Origin: UBA2767 sp965228625
GTDB lineage: Bacteria > Pseudomonadota > Alphaproteobacteria > Rhizobiales > Methyloligellaceae
Length of the DNA: 64,000 nt
Direction: 5' to 3'
Assembly (NCBI GenBank): GCA_965228625.1
Contig: OZ245829.1
Span: forward strand, 1,426,001 to 1,490,000
Positions 16,606 through 24,427 of this stretch are shown here, in pieces. Numbering within the stretch: the first letter of the stretch is position 1; the number at the start of each line of letters is the position of its first letter. Below the pieces are notes generated by a model. The model did no database searches, was not told the origin of the DNA, and worked only from the letters and a program-made list of their open reading frames with translations. The position numbers were made by a program, and so were the translations under genes.

Positions 16606-17511
16606 CTATTTGTAGGGATCTTCAGCCGCCGCGGCGTCTTCTTCGCTGTAGGGCCGCTCGAAGTCACCTACAGACGGGTCGAGCCTGTTGCGCTCATACC
16701 CGGCATCCCAACGCCTCGGCGGACTGTGCGGACGGTACACGCCACGGGCCAGCGTGACCTCGTGAAGGTTCTTGAGTTCGTACTCGAGTGAGCCCGCGCG
16801 ATCGCGCAGATGAAATAGCGAGTTCTGGGCCTCCACGATCGGTACATTCGGGCTCGTGACCTGAAGATCCTGGAGGGCCTGATGGTACGATTGGAGCCTT
16901 CGTGCGAAGTCCTTGAGAACCGCTATGACGTAATCGTAGTTCTCTCGCATGCGCGCACGCGCGGTCTGCCGGTCCTGCTCCAGCAGATAGGGATTGTGGT
17001 CATAGACAGCCTGCATGCGCCGCGAGTCGGTGATGAGGACACGGCGCGCCGCATCACCGAAGTCGGTCAGGGCCTCGTGGTCGGTGGCCAGTTGCTCGTC
17101 GATGGCCCGGAGCCGCAAGTCCGGATTTGCCGGCGGCAGGTCGGTCCCGTATCCGCTGTCCTTCCAGCCGCGGCTTGCCATTGTCGGATCGGGCAGGCTC
17201 AAGGGGCTCGACAGCAGATTGCCGGCATTGCGCATCGCGACTTCATCGTCCGTCACACCGGACCCGCCACGGGTGCCGAGCAGCGTCGTATCGCTTGCCA
17301 GATAGTGGTCGGTGAATTTCTTGAAGAACGTCGGCTGAGGCCGGCCGAAATCCCCCTCCATCGCGCAGGCGTTCAACAGGAACGCCAGCATCGGCGTCAG
17401 GATCGCGAATTTGAGAAGTTTGAGGGGACAGGGCACGAACGTGGTTCCGGCGACATGCCGAAAACGCCACGAAAGCGACTTCCGAACAAAATCGACCACC
17501 ACGCCACGCAT
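16606..17511 (-). CDS. Hypothetical lipoprotein
   Basis: Protein of about 301 residues that I cannot assign to a family. A hydrophobic stretch ends in a lipobox (LLNAC), so the mature protein is probably lipidated at the Cys before AMEGDFG. The mature part is hydrophilic and mostly helical (KNLHEVTLARG; RRLQSYHQALQDL), with an acidic C terminus (PYSEEDAAAAEDPYK). The start is uncertain: ATG 17511 gives an unusually long basic n-region, and a GTG at 17436 would give a normal lipoprotein signal. The gene converges on the DUF1254-like gene. Confidence 0.7.
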   Translation of the reverse strand: MRGVVVDFVRKSLSWRFRHVAGTTFVPCPLKLLKFAILTPMLAFLLNACAMEGDFGRPQPTFFKKFTDHYLASDTTLLGTRGGSGVTDDEVAMRNAGNLLSSPLSLPDPTMASRGWKDSGYGTDLPPANPDLRLRAIDEQLATDHEALTDFGDAARRVLITDSRRMQAVYDHNPYLLEQDRQTARARMRENYDYVIAVLKDFARRLQSYHQALQDLQVTSPNVPIVEAQNSLFHLRDRAGSLEYELKNLHEVTLARGVYRPHSPPRRWDAGYERNRLDPSVGDFERPYSEEDAAAAEDPYK

Positions 17512-17547
17512 CAACACACTCGCATCAACGAACTGATGTCCGGTCGA

Positions 17548-17760
17548 TCACAACTCGCGCCGTACGGCGCGGTTTGTGCGCTTACCGGATTTCGCCGATG
17601 GCTCTCCGTCCTCCGGCCCGGATTGGCGTTCAATCCGGACCCCGGGAAAGATGATGATCTCGGCCGACCGGTCTGCTTTGCGATTCTGCGTTAACCCGTC
17701 GCTGTCCGATACTTCCCGCTCGCATTCGGGGTGGCGGAATTCTAGGATCGTTGCCGTCAT
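17548..17760 (-). CDS. Small conserved-looking hypothetical protein
   Basis: Protein of 70 residues with an N-terminal strand TATILEFRHP and a central AEIIIFPGVRIER motif seen in small rhizobial proteins; the C terminus is basic. The ATG at 17760 has AAGGG seven bases upstream, better placed than the ATG six bases earlier. Codon use looks like that of the neighbours, which favours a real gene. No function known. Confidence 0.6.
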   Translation of the reverse strand: MTATILEFRHPECEREVSDSDGLTQNRKADRSAEIIIFPGVRIERQSGPEDGEPSAKSGKRTNRAVRREL

Positions 17761-17925
17761 TGTCATGCCCTTTGGTCCTGCTGACCCCGATTGGCAATTC
17801 CCTCGGAATCTGAATGGCCCAACGCGCTGCCGAACCGGCGAGCGCAGCTCAATTAAGGCGGTTTTATGGTTAAGAAAGAGCTAACGAACGTCAGCAAGTG
17901 AGACAGAACCGGCCAGCGGGCGGCG

Positions 17926-18273
17926 TCACTCCTCGCTCAGCGCATCATCAAGGAAATGGCGGCCGGCGCGGTCCTCGACTTCGACGATCCAGATGTCCGG
18001 GTCAAATTCCATCTGGCGGCGCAGGTAGTCGTCGGCCTTAGCCTCTTCGACCGCGTCACCACCGAGGCATGGCGACCAGAGCCGTCCGGAGCGGGCACTG
18101 TCCAGACCGGCCGGCGCCGGACCGTAGAGATACACCGTGCCGTCCAGCCTGTTGATCTTGATGAAGATGGCGCCGCCATCGGCCTGTCCACGCTGCGCGA
18201 CGACGGCGGCCGCGCCACTGCCACCGCAACGGCGGATATAGGCTTTGACCCAGATCTCGGCTTTGACGCGCAT
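17926..18273 (-). CDS. DUF1491 family protein
   Basis: Protein of 115 residues matching DUF1491, a short alphaproteobacterial family. Typical features are the N-terminal KAEIWVKAYIRRCG, the GAIFIKINRLDGTVYLYGPAP strand pair and the C-terminal DPDIWIVEVEDRAGRHFL. Function unknown. It lies 50 bases downstream of the peptidoglycan-binding protein gene, in line with a histidine kinase gene; this trio recurs in Rhizobiales. Confidence 0.88.
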   Translation of the reverse strand: MRVKAEIWVKAYIRRCGGSGAAAVVAQRGQADGGAIFIKINRLDGTVYLYGPAPAGLDSARSGRLWSPCLGGDAVEEAKADDYLRRQMEFDPDIWIVEVEDRAGRHFLDDALSEE

Positions 18274-18323
18274 GGCAAGATCAAGCGTACAGGCTGCCCG
18301 ATGGCGATACCGATCAATTCCGA

Positions 18324-18986
18324 TCAGCTTGACGCCAGTTGGCTCAGCCGGCCACCGTTGGCCTTCCTCAGTTCCTGCAGGAGTTGACCGGAAACACGTC
18401 CCGTCAACGTAAGTTTGCGGTCGCGCTCGAACTTCTTGATCGCCGACTTGGTCGCGTTACCCAGCAGGCCGTCTATGGGTCCCGGCGCGTAGTCCAGGTC
18501 GGCCAGGGTCTTCTGAATCATCCGCACGAGCAATGTCATCTCTTCCGGCGGCGACACAAGCTCCGAGCCGTAGGAACCGCCGACCGATCCGCCGAGGATC
18601 ATGTTCTTGAGCAGCGCCGAAGATGCAACTCCGGTGATGGGGAGATCGTGATCGTGCTGGTAGGCCATGATCGCGGCCATCGTCATTTGACCTTGGACGC
18701 CGTCCACCGGGCCCGGTTCATATCCGTTTTCGACGAGCTTTCGCTGAACGGTCTCGATCGTCTGCGAGCGTGGCAACGACGCAGTCGTCTCCACGGCCGG
18801 CGACAGTGTTCTCAAGGTCCCCGGCGCTGGCGTCGGCAGCTTGTCCGAACGGTCGGCCGCAACGTCCCGGTCATTCGTCATCGGCGCGGGATGCGGCCCC
18901 TTTTGCAGGTAGGCGGCATTGTAGGTGATCGCGGCCGACATGGCCACGAACGCCAAAAACATGAACCTCGCCTGAAGTGTCGCCAT
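18324..18986 (-). CDS. Exported peptidoglycan-binding protein, two PG_binding_1 domains
   Basis: Protein of 220 residues with an N-terminal hydrophobic segment (about 7-26; signal anchor). A Pro/Thr-rich linker leads to two PG_binding_1-like three-helix domains: one at about 75-130 (VQRKLVENGYEPGPVDGVQGQMTM) and one at about 155-212 (IQKTLADLDYAPGPIDGLLGNATKSAI). The GPxDGxxG signature is present in both. No catalytic domain is attached, so it likely tethers to the cell wall. It lies between the histidine kinase gene and the DUF1491 gene on the same strand. Confidence 0.85.
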   Translation of the reverse strand: MATLQARFMFLAFVAMSAAITYNAAYLQKGPHPAPMTNDRDVAADRSDKLPTPAPGTLRTLSPAVETTASLPRSQTIETVQRKLVENGYEPGPVDGVQGQMTMAAIMAYQHDHDLPITGVASSALLKNMILGGSVGGSYGSELVSPPEEMTLLVRMIQKTLADLDYAPGPIDGLLGNATKSAIKKFERDRKLTLTGRVSGQLLQELRKANGGRLSQLASS

Positions 18987-19134
18987 GACCCCTTGTCGCT
19001 ACACGGTCCCAATTCGTGAAGCTGCGTCCCGAGACAGGGACCCGCGATCGAGTATGAAAAGCTAACGTGAACGTTTGCTAAACGGCGCCGACTATCTTTT
19101 CGTCCTTCTCCGGCGCCGCGGAAAAGCTATCGGC

Positions 19135-20970
19135 TCAGGCGCTCGCCGCCAGAGCGACGGGCTGCTCCGTCTCCGGCGCAGCCGGTTTCGCGTCCGTTTG
19201 CGTGCCGCTCGCTGCGTTTTCAATCGGGAGGAGAATGCGAATCGTTGTCCCCTCGCCCACCACGCTCTCGATCGTGAATGTTCCACCGTGCAAACCGACG
19301 AGCCCCTTGACCACCGACAGTCCAAGCCCGGCGCCCTCATAGTTGCGGTCGTAGGAGCTTTCCGCCTGGACAAAGGGCTTGCCCAGTTTCGGGATGTCCT
19401 TCTCGGCAATGCCAATTCCGTTGTCGGCAACCGCGAACTCGATGTGCCCGCCGTCCTGCTTCGCCGACAGCTCGACGTAGCCGCCTTCGTCGGTGAACTT
19501 GATCGCATTGGCGAGAAGGTTGAGAAGCATCTGCTTGCAGGCGCGCTTGTCGGCGGCCAGTTCCGGCAGTTGCGGCTCGACGTTCATGCGAAGATCGATC
19601 GACTTCTGGGTGCCCTGGTGGCGCATGGTTTCGCAACAGGATTTGACCAACCCCGCGACATCGAAATGCTCAACGACGATGTCGAATTTTCCGGCTTCGA
19701 TCTTCGACATGTCGAGGATTTCGTTGACCACGCTGAGCAGGTGGCCGCCGCTTTCGTGAATCAGATGCGCATATTCCCGATAGCGTTCCTCGCCGATCCG
19801 GCCGTAGAGCTCACGATGCAAGATCTCCGAAAACCCGATGATGGCGTTCAACGGCGTCCGCAGTTCGTGGCTCATATTCGCAAGGAACTGGGTTTTTGCC
19901 AGGTTGGCCGATTGGGCCGCGTCGCGCGCTTCCAGGATTTCCGATTCCTGCGCCTTGCGCGCGGTGATATCCCGCGTCACCGCAACGATCTCGAAAGGAA
20001 CGGCGCCGGTCGTGCACGTTCCTGCTTCCTCGGCGGAAACCGGTCGGCACCGCATCTCCGCCCACGAATACTCGGCAGCACCGCGTTTTCCACGGCCGGA
20101 GGTGTTCCGCTTTTTTCGGACGCGGAATTCGACCGACACCTGCTTGCATGTCCGCGCGCTCTGGCTGAGGGCATTGAGGAAAGCCGGCCTGTCGGCGACA
20201 TGAACGCGCTCGAGCAAGCCGTTTCCCATGAGGGCGTCCGCCGGTTCGCCGAGGATCTGTCTGGATGCCAGCGAGGCAAACAGGACCCGGCCATTGGCGT
20301 TGTGGCAGGTGATCATGTCGGTCGCGTTTTCCGCCAGCAACCTGTAGCGCTCTTCCCCACTTCGGATCTCTCGCTCGGAGCGCTCGTGGACGCCTTGCAC
20401 GGAAATGGCCAGTCCGCCGGCATAGGCGAGAGCCGAAAGTGAGCCGAGCAGCGCCAGGAGCGCGGGGTCATATGAAAAGACATGAGCCGGTGGCAGGATA
20501 CCGTGCAGACCGGCCACCGCGAGCCCGACGAGGGCAAGGCCGGCGATCCCCAGTGATGCGAACACAATCCGGCGATCCGCCGAAAGCGCTGCCTCCAGCG
20601 GGACAACAATGATCCAGGCGATCAGGAAGGACGTGACGCCGCCGGTCACGGCCGCGGCGAACACGACCAGTCCGGTGAGATTTACGGCCGATATCAGGTG
20701 CGCCAGGCCGAGCCGCCCGGTCCATGACAGGAAGACCGCAACGAGGATCGGCGTCATGAGCCATGCGAAGGCGATTGCCGAGAACAGGCTCGGCTGCCCG
20801 ACGCTGGCCAGGTAGACCGGAAAGACGACCAGCGCCAGCAGGCCACCCAGCAGATGTGATGTGATGAAAGACTTGTGGCGCGCCGCAGTCAGAGGTTTGT
20901 CTTGTGCCGACTCATGGACCAAGGACTCGAAATAGGCGCTCAACTCGCGCGTACGCGTAAACAGGCTCAA
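19135..20970 (-). CDS. Multi-pass PAS-domain sensor histidine kinase (DivJ/PleC-like)
   Basis: Kinase of 611 residues. The N terminus has about six transmembrane helices (about 40-200), then a PAS domain (about 215-320; YRLLAENATDMITCHNANGRVLF) with an inserted basic/Gly stretch. The HisKA domain has His368 in NMSHELRTPLNAI. The HATPase has the N-box (LLNLLANAIKFTDEGG), DNGIGIAEKDIPKLGKPF and GAGLGLSVVKGLVGLHGG. This kinase core closely follows the DivJ/PleC group that controls DivK and cell-cycle polarity in alphaproteobacteria. With a long multi-pass sensor region, DivJ is the nearest guess, but orthology is not proven. No regulator gene is adjacent. Confidence 0.88.
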   Translation of the reverse strand: MSLFTRTRELSAYFESLVHESAQDKPLTAARHKSFITSHLLGGLLALVVFPVYLASVGQPSLFSAIAFAWLMTPILVAVFLSWTGRLGLAHLISAVNLTGLVVFAAAVTGGVTSFLIAWIIVVPLEAALSADRRIVFASLGIAGLALVGLAVAGLHGILPPAHVFSYDPALLALLGSLSALAYAGGLAISVQGVHERSEREIRSGEERYRLLAENATDMITCHNANGRVLFASLASRQILGEPADALMGNGLLERVHVADRPAFLNALSQSARTCKQVSVEFRVRKKRNTSGRGKRGAAEYSWAEMRCRPVSAEEAGTCTTGAVPFEIVAVTRDITARKAQESEILEARDAAQSANLAKTQFLANMSHELRTPLNAIIGFSEILHRELYGRIGEERYREYAHLIHESGGHLLSVVNEILDMSKIEAGKFDIVVEHFDVAGLVKSCCETMRHQGTQKSIDLRMNVEPQLPELAADKRACKQMLLNLLANAIKFTDEGGYVELSAKQDGGHIEFAVADNGIGIAEKDIPKLGKPFVQAESSYDRNYEGAGLGLSVVKGLVGLHGGTFTIESVVGEGTTIRILLPIENAASGTQTDAKPAAPETEQPVALAASA

Positions 20971-21540
20971 TTTTCCCTCAGCGCCACCCAGACGTGCACT
21001 GTCCCGACCATTATTTACGTCAAGTATCTTCCGTGTCGTTTAATGAATACTGAAGGCCGTGGGGCCAGACACCGGCCAAACATGCCGCAGCGTCATTTAT
21101 CCCGGCATTTGCCCGTCGAAATCGTCCCATGGTTAAAGAACCGCTACGCGGCGCTTTCACGGTTCCGCCACATCATCGATCGGCCACCGCGACCCGTTAC
21201 TCCCCGGCATTGCCGTTCCGCGGAACGAACACGCGCGCGTCCGTTCCTGTCTGCTTGACGGCAGAGCACCGAGAGAAAATTCATTTAAATCAGATGGTTG
21301 TATTCGGTCCGTCACGCGCGGAAGCAACCGGATAGCTCCGACAAACCCAAAACCGGATTTGGTCGAAAAGGCTCTAAGGCAGGACCGGTTCGGATTAATT
21401 ACAATTTTATTCAATTTTTATTCGAACTTGGCTCAATCTCTATTCAAATGTAGCCACCCACATTCCGAGTAAATTATTTCGCCGCTGCTAGAGTTCGCCC
21501 ATCGCTTAAACAGTTGATCTGTTTTGGAGAGGGCAAACAA
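20971..21540. other. Intergenic region, 570 bp, AT-rich toward its right end
   Basis: It separates the divergently transcribed histidine kinase and DUF5330 genes. It holds one copy of a dispersed 24-bp repeat (21353-21376) followed by an AT-rich tract (about 21393-21425) that could be the DUF5330 promoter. Short open frames here look non-coding. Confidence 0.5.
21353..21376 (+). repeat. Dispersed 24-bp repeat, copy 1
   Basis: CCGGATTTGGTCGAA followed by AAGGCTCTA. It matches 38706-38729 at 23 of 24 positions, in the same orientation. This copy is fully intergenic, upstream of the DUF5330 gene. Confidence 0.6.
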
Positions 21541-21909
21541 ATGTTTCTGATTAGGACGGCCTTTTGGCTGGGTCTTCTGATTCTGCTTCTGCCGACGGAC
21601 AAGCAGCAGCAGCAGGAAATCTATGGCAATGCTCATGCGACCGTGAAGGACCTGGGATCGTTCTGCGAGCGGAACCCGGGTGTGTGCGAAGCCTCGAAGA
21701 AGGCGGCACATACTTTTAGCGAGAAAGCCCAGTTCGGTGCCCGGATGGTCATGGACTTCATCCAGGAAAAAGCCGGAGACGGTCAAACCACCGCGACGAC
21801 TGCGTCCGACCGCCGTCCGTCGTTCCTGCAGCAGGACTCGGCGAACACGCTTACGCAGGACGACCTGCGTCCGGCCTGGTCGGTTCCGGCAAGCGATACC
21901 GGTGTTTGA
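21541..21909 (+). CDS. DUF5330 domain-containing protein
   Basis: Protein of 122 residues with an N-terminal hydrophobic helix (MFLIRTAFWLGLLILLLP). A DUF5330 segment follows, with FCERNPGVCEASKKAAHTFSEKAQFGARMV, where two cysteines are spaced CERNPGVC. The C terminus is polar (LTQDDLRPAW). The ATG at 21541 has GGAGAGG upstream and replaces the longer frame from 21514. A small Hyphomicrobiales family, probably membrane-attached and facing the periplasm; role unknown. Confidence 0.85.
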   Translation: MFLIRTAFWLGLLILLLPTDKQQQQEIYGNAHATVKDLGSFCERNPGVCEASKKAAHTFSEKAQFGARMVMDFIQEKAGDGQTTATTASDRRPSFLQQDSANTLTQDDLRPAWSVPASDTGV

Positions 21910-22090
21910 GCATGGCCTGCACTCGCGCACCTCATCCATGCGGAGCTGCAAGTCATTGACGATCTAGCTGAAAAGGGCATTCGGCGCATGCGCCGGGATC
22001 GAAGGGGAATGAAATCGGTTTTGCTGTGACGGCCCGGCGACGCCCGTCCGGCGAACCTTGGAGAGTTTGACGGCAGCCAGTGTCTGCCTG

Positions 22091-22148
22091 GCACGCACCC
22101 CGGGCGTTTCCCCCTGCCCTTTCCCGCCCGGGGTGCGTGCATTCTTTT
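22091..22148 (+). terminator. Strong hairpin terminator between DUF5330 and sufE
   Basis: GCACGCACCCCGGGCG (22091-22106) pairs perfectly with CGCCCGGGGTGCGTGC (22125-22140): a 16-bp stem with an 18-base pyrimidine-rich loop, followed by ATTCTTTT. It lies about 180 bases past the DUF5330 stop, which leaves room for a short leader or small RNA before it. Confidence 0.7.
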
Positions 22149-22229
22149 GCCGGCGGCAATCGCATCAATCGTGACGTCCGGCCTGCGCTCCAGCGCTTTT
22201 CACAATACGCGCGATCGGGTAGTGATACT

Positions 22230-22249
22230 GTTCGAATGAACGTTCGAAC
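22230..22249. promoter_or_regulatory. Tandem TTCGAA palindromes in front of sufE
   Basis: GTTCGAA occurs twice with GAACGTTC at the junction, forming overlapping palindromes 16-35 bases upstream of the sufE start. This is a possible operator. The GTTC-N8-GTTC spacing is one base off the alphaproteobacterial LexA box. Confidence 0.35.
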
Positions 22250-22264
22250 GGACACTGGCAGACG

Positions 22265-22705
22265 ATGACGCTTGAGAACATTCTCTCCGACTTCGAGTTT
22301 CTCGACGAGTGGGAAGACAGATACCGCTACATCATCGAGCTTGGACGCAAGCTTGAACCGCTGAGCGACGAAGACCGATCCGATCGCAACAAGGTGCAGG
22401 GTTGCGTCAGCCAGGTGTGGCTTGCGACGACGATCGAGCCCGACGGCGCCGACAACGGGCCGCGCCTGCGTTTCGTCGGTGACAGTGACGCGCTCATCGT
22501 CCGTGGCCTGATCGCCATTCTCTTCGCCATCTATTCGGACAAACCGGCATCGGAGATCCTCAAGACGGATGCTCAGGCGATCTTCAATGATCTGGGCCTC
22601 GGCGAACACCTCACGCCACAGCGTTCAAACGGCTTCGTTTCGATGGTCGACCGCATTCAAAGAGATGCGCGGCACGCACTTGAAGGCGCGGCAGCCGTTC
22701 ACTAG
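22265..22705 (+). CDS. sufE: SufE family sulfur-acceptor protein
   Basis: Protein of 146 residues that accepts persulfide sulfur from the cysteine desulfurase SufS for Fe-S cluster assembly. Family features are FLDEWEDRYRYIIELGRKL, the acceptor Cys51 in the loop KVQGCVSQVWL, the GLIAILFAIYSDKPASEI helix and the C-terminal LGLGEHLTPQRSNGF. Length is standard. It stands alone here, outside a suf operon, as in many Rhizobiales. Palindromic sequence lies directly upstream. Confidence 0.95.
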   Translation: MTLENILSDFEFLDEWEDRYRYIIELGRKLEPLSDEDRSDRNKVQGCVSQVWLATTIEPDGADNGPRLRFVGDSDALIVRGLIAILFAIYSDKPASEILKTDAQAIFNDLGLGEHLTPQRSNGFVSMVDRIQRDARHALEGAAAVH

Positions 22706-22720
22706 GGCCGATCCCGTGGG

Positions 22721-23236
22721 TTAAGAGTTAACCGCCTGTTTCATATCGGCAATTTCATCAGAATCCGGGCGGATCGCGCAATTCGGAACCGCGAAGTCGT
22801 AGCACAGGACCTTGTTCACGGTCTGGCCGTCGTCCGACAAGGGCAGCCGCAACCAAAACAAGGTGATGTGCTCCCGTTCGCAGATCGGTCCTTGAACCGC
22901 GCCCTGAAGCGGCACCGCCTTTTCAACAAGCCTGCGGTAGACCGCCCGCCAGTATTCGGCCTTCTCTCCCCATTCGAGATCGCCAAGGCATTTTCCGGTG
23001 AGTTCAAAACCGTAGACACTGCGAACGCGCGTTCCCGCGAGCCGCACCACGGCATCCGGCAAACCATCGAGGATGTCTATGAGACAGATGTCCGGCAGGT
23101 ATTGCCGCATTGCAGTCGGGTCGAGATCGGCCCGCGCCGGCATAAGGCGGTGCTGCGCACAGGATCGCCAATAGTCGTAAACCTGACGCTGCTCGCGCGT
23201 TATGAGCTGCGCCCGAAATGCCAGCTCGGACGTCAT
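22721..23236 (-). CDS. PAS domain-containing protein
   Basis: Protein of 171 residues that is almost entirely one PAS-like domain (PAS_5 type): YDYWRSCAQHRLMPARADLDPTAMRQYLPDICLID, then GLPDAVVRLAGTRVRSVYGFELTGKCLGDLEW. This family is frequent in alphaproteobacteria, usually with several copies per genome; ligand and output are unknown. The ATG at 23236 is preceded by GAGGGG, so I use it rather than an upstream codon. It converges on sufE with 15 bases between the stops. Confidence 0.87.
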   Translation of the reverse strand: MTSELAFRAQLITREQRQVYDYWRSCAQHRLMPARADLDPTAMRQYLPDICLIDILDGLPDAVVRLAGTRVRSVYGFELTGKCLGDLEWGEKAEYWRAVYRRLVEKAVPLQGAVQGPICEREHITLFWLRLPLSDDGQTVNKVLCYDFAVPNCAIRPDSDEIADMKQAVNS

Positions 23237-23380
23237 GGCCCCCTCATGAATTTCCGATTCGCGTCGCAAAAAGACAACATCCGCGAATCAGCCGCATCGC
23301 TTCGACTATGGTCGATCCGGCGAGTCCTCCGCAAGTGCGCGGCGTGATTTTTTTTGAAATTTTCCGACTGAGATTCAGAC

Positions 23381-23410
23381 AAAAAAAGAGGGCCGCTAAG
23401 GCCCTCTCTT
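23381..23410 (-). terminator. Rho-independent terminator of mucR
   Basis: AGAGGGCC (23387-23394) and GGCCCTCT (23400-23407) form an 8-bp stem with a GCTAA loop. Read on the minus strand it is followed by CTTTTTTTG. It lies about 50 bases after the mucR stop. Confidence 0.88.
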
Positions 23411-23458
23411 AAACCATTGTATCACCTGACGAGCGCGGCGGCGCCGCGACACGCAAAG

Positions 23459-23869
23459 CTAGCCTTTTCTGCGCTGCCCCAACCCCATCTTCTTGGCCAG
23501 TGCCGAGCGCGCGGCTGCGTAGTTCGGCGCAACCATCGGATAGTCGTGCGGCAGGTTCCACTTGTCCCGGTATTCCTCGGGCGTCAGGTTGTAGTGCGTG
23601 CGCAGGTGACGCTTGAGGGATTTGAACCTCTTACCGTCCTCCAGGCAAATGATGTAATCCGGCGTGACCGATTTCTTGACCGGGACGGCCGGGTTGAGCT
23701 CTTCTACGATCGGCTGGGCGGCCTTCGCTGCGGCCTTGCTCAGCGCGTCATATGTATCGTTTATGAGTGAAGGCAGATCACTCGAAACGACGGTATTGTT
23801 GCTAACGTACGCGGAAACGATATCCGCCGTCAGCTCAACAAGCCCCTCAGTGATTTTCTTATCTTCCAT
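23459..23869 (-). CDS. mucR: MucR/Ros-family zinc-finger transcriptional regulator
   Basis: Regulator of 136 residues with an N-terminal oligomerisation segment (GLVELTADIVSAYVSNN) and the C-terminal prokaryotic zinc finger (IICLEDGKRFKSLKRHLRTHYNLTPEEYR...). One Cys and two His are visible as ligands; the CxxD variant is normal for MucR. The final helix PNYAAARSALAKKMGLG is typical. MucR-type proteins act as H-NS-like silencers binding AT-rich DNA and control exopolysaccharide, motility and cell-cycle genes. A long AT-rich region lies upstream, consistent with autoregulation, and a clear terminator follows. Confidence 0.95.
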   Translation of the reverse strand: MEDKKITEGLVELTADIVSAYVSNNTVVSSDLPSLINDTYDALSKAAAKAAQPIVEELNPAVPVKKSVTPDYIICLEDGKRFKSLKRHLRTHYNLTPEEYRDKWNLPHDYPMVAPNYAAARSALAKKMGLGQRRKG

Positions 23870-24427
23870 TTACGTCATCTCCCATTTGGAAAGATATTTC
23901 AGGCACCAAAATAATTCATACACAAAGATCAAAAAGAAATTGTCCAGATTTTGTCGGAATCAAAAATAAATTCCAGATCAGTTTCAGATCGTTTGGTTGT
24001 CTAGATACGCGTAATCAACGTTACCGGATCGGTTGTCTGAAACTCAAAAAGTCGACTGGTCAGAATGTAGACGTGTATTACGCAAATTTCAAGCAACGTG
24101 GATTATTTAGTAAACGATTCTCGCATCCACCGCATTTTGGGCGTAAGTACTTGTCCGTGAACGGATAATTGAGCCCGTGCGGAGAGGACAACACTCTTTT
24201 TTGCGTGAGCAGGACGAGAACCGCACCGAAAATTCGTTCGATTTCGCAGGAATTGCAACTTTTGCGCTAATCGAAGGCCGCCTCTGATTCTGGCTGGTCG
24301 TCAATACTTGGTCAAAACAAAGTGATCTTGGATCAAAAAATGGTTTGTTTCAGTTTTAGACTTCAAGATCGTTGTAACGCGATGATCCGAAACGCCGGCC
24401 GATCGTTCCGGGGGCACGAAATTTCTA
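23870..24427. other. Intergenic region, 558 bp, AT-rich, upstream of mucR
   Basis: No supported gene. The first part, next to mucR, has many A/T runs (for example around 23905-23975) and is a plausible MucR autoregulatory region. The right part lies downstream of the antiporter operon. A weak CTACT/AGTAG hairpin spans its right edge at 24424-24438, over the operon's last stop codon, without a U-tract. Confidence 0.5.

Noticed and set aside
22230..22245. LexA (SOS) box candidate GTTC-N8-GTTC upstream of sufE
   Set aside because: The alphaproteobacterial box needs GTTC-N7-GTTC; the spacing here is one base too long.
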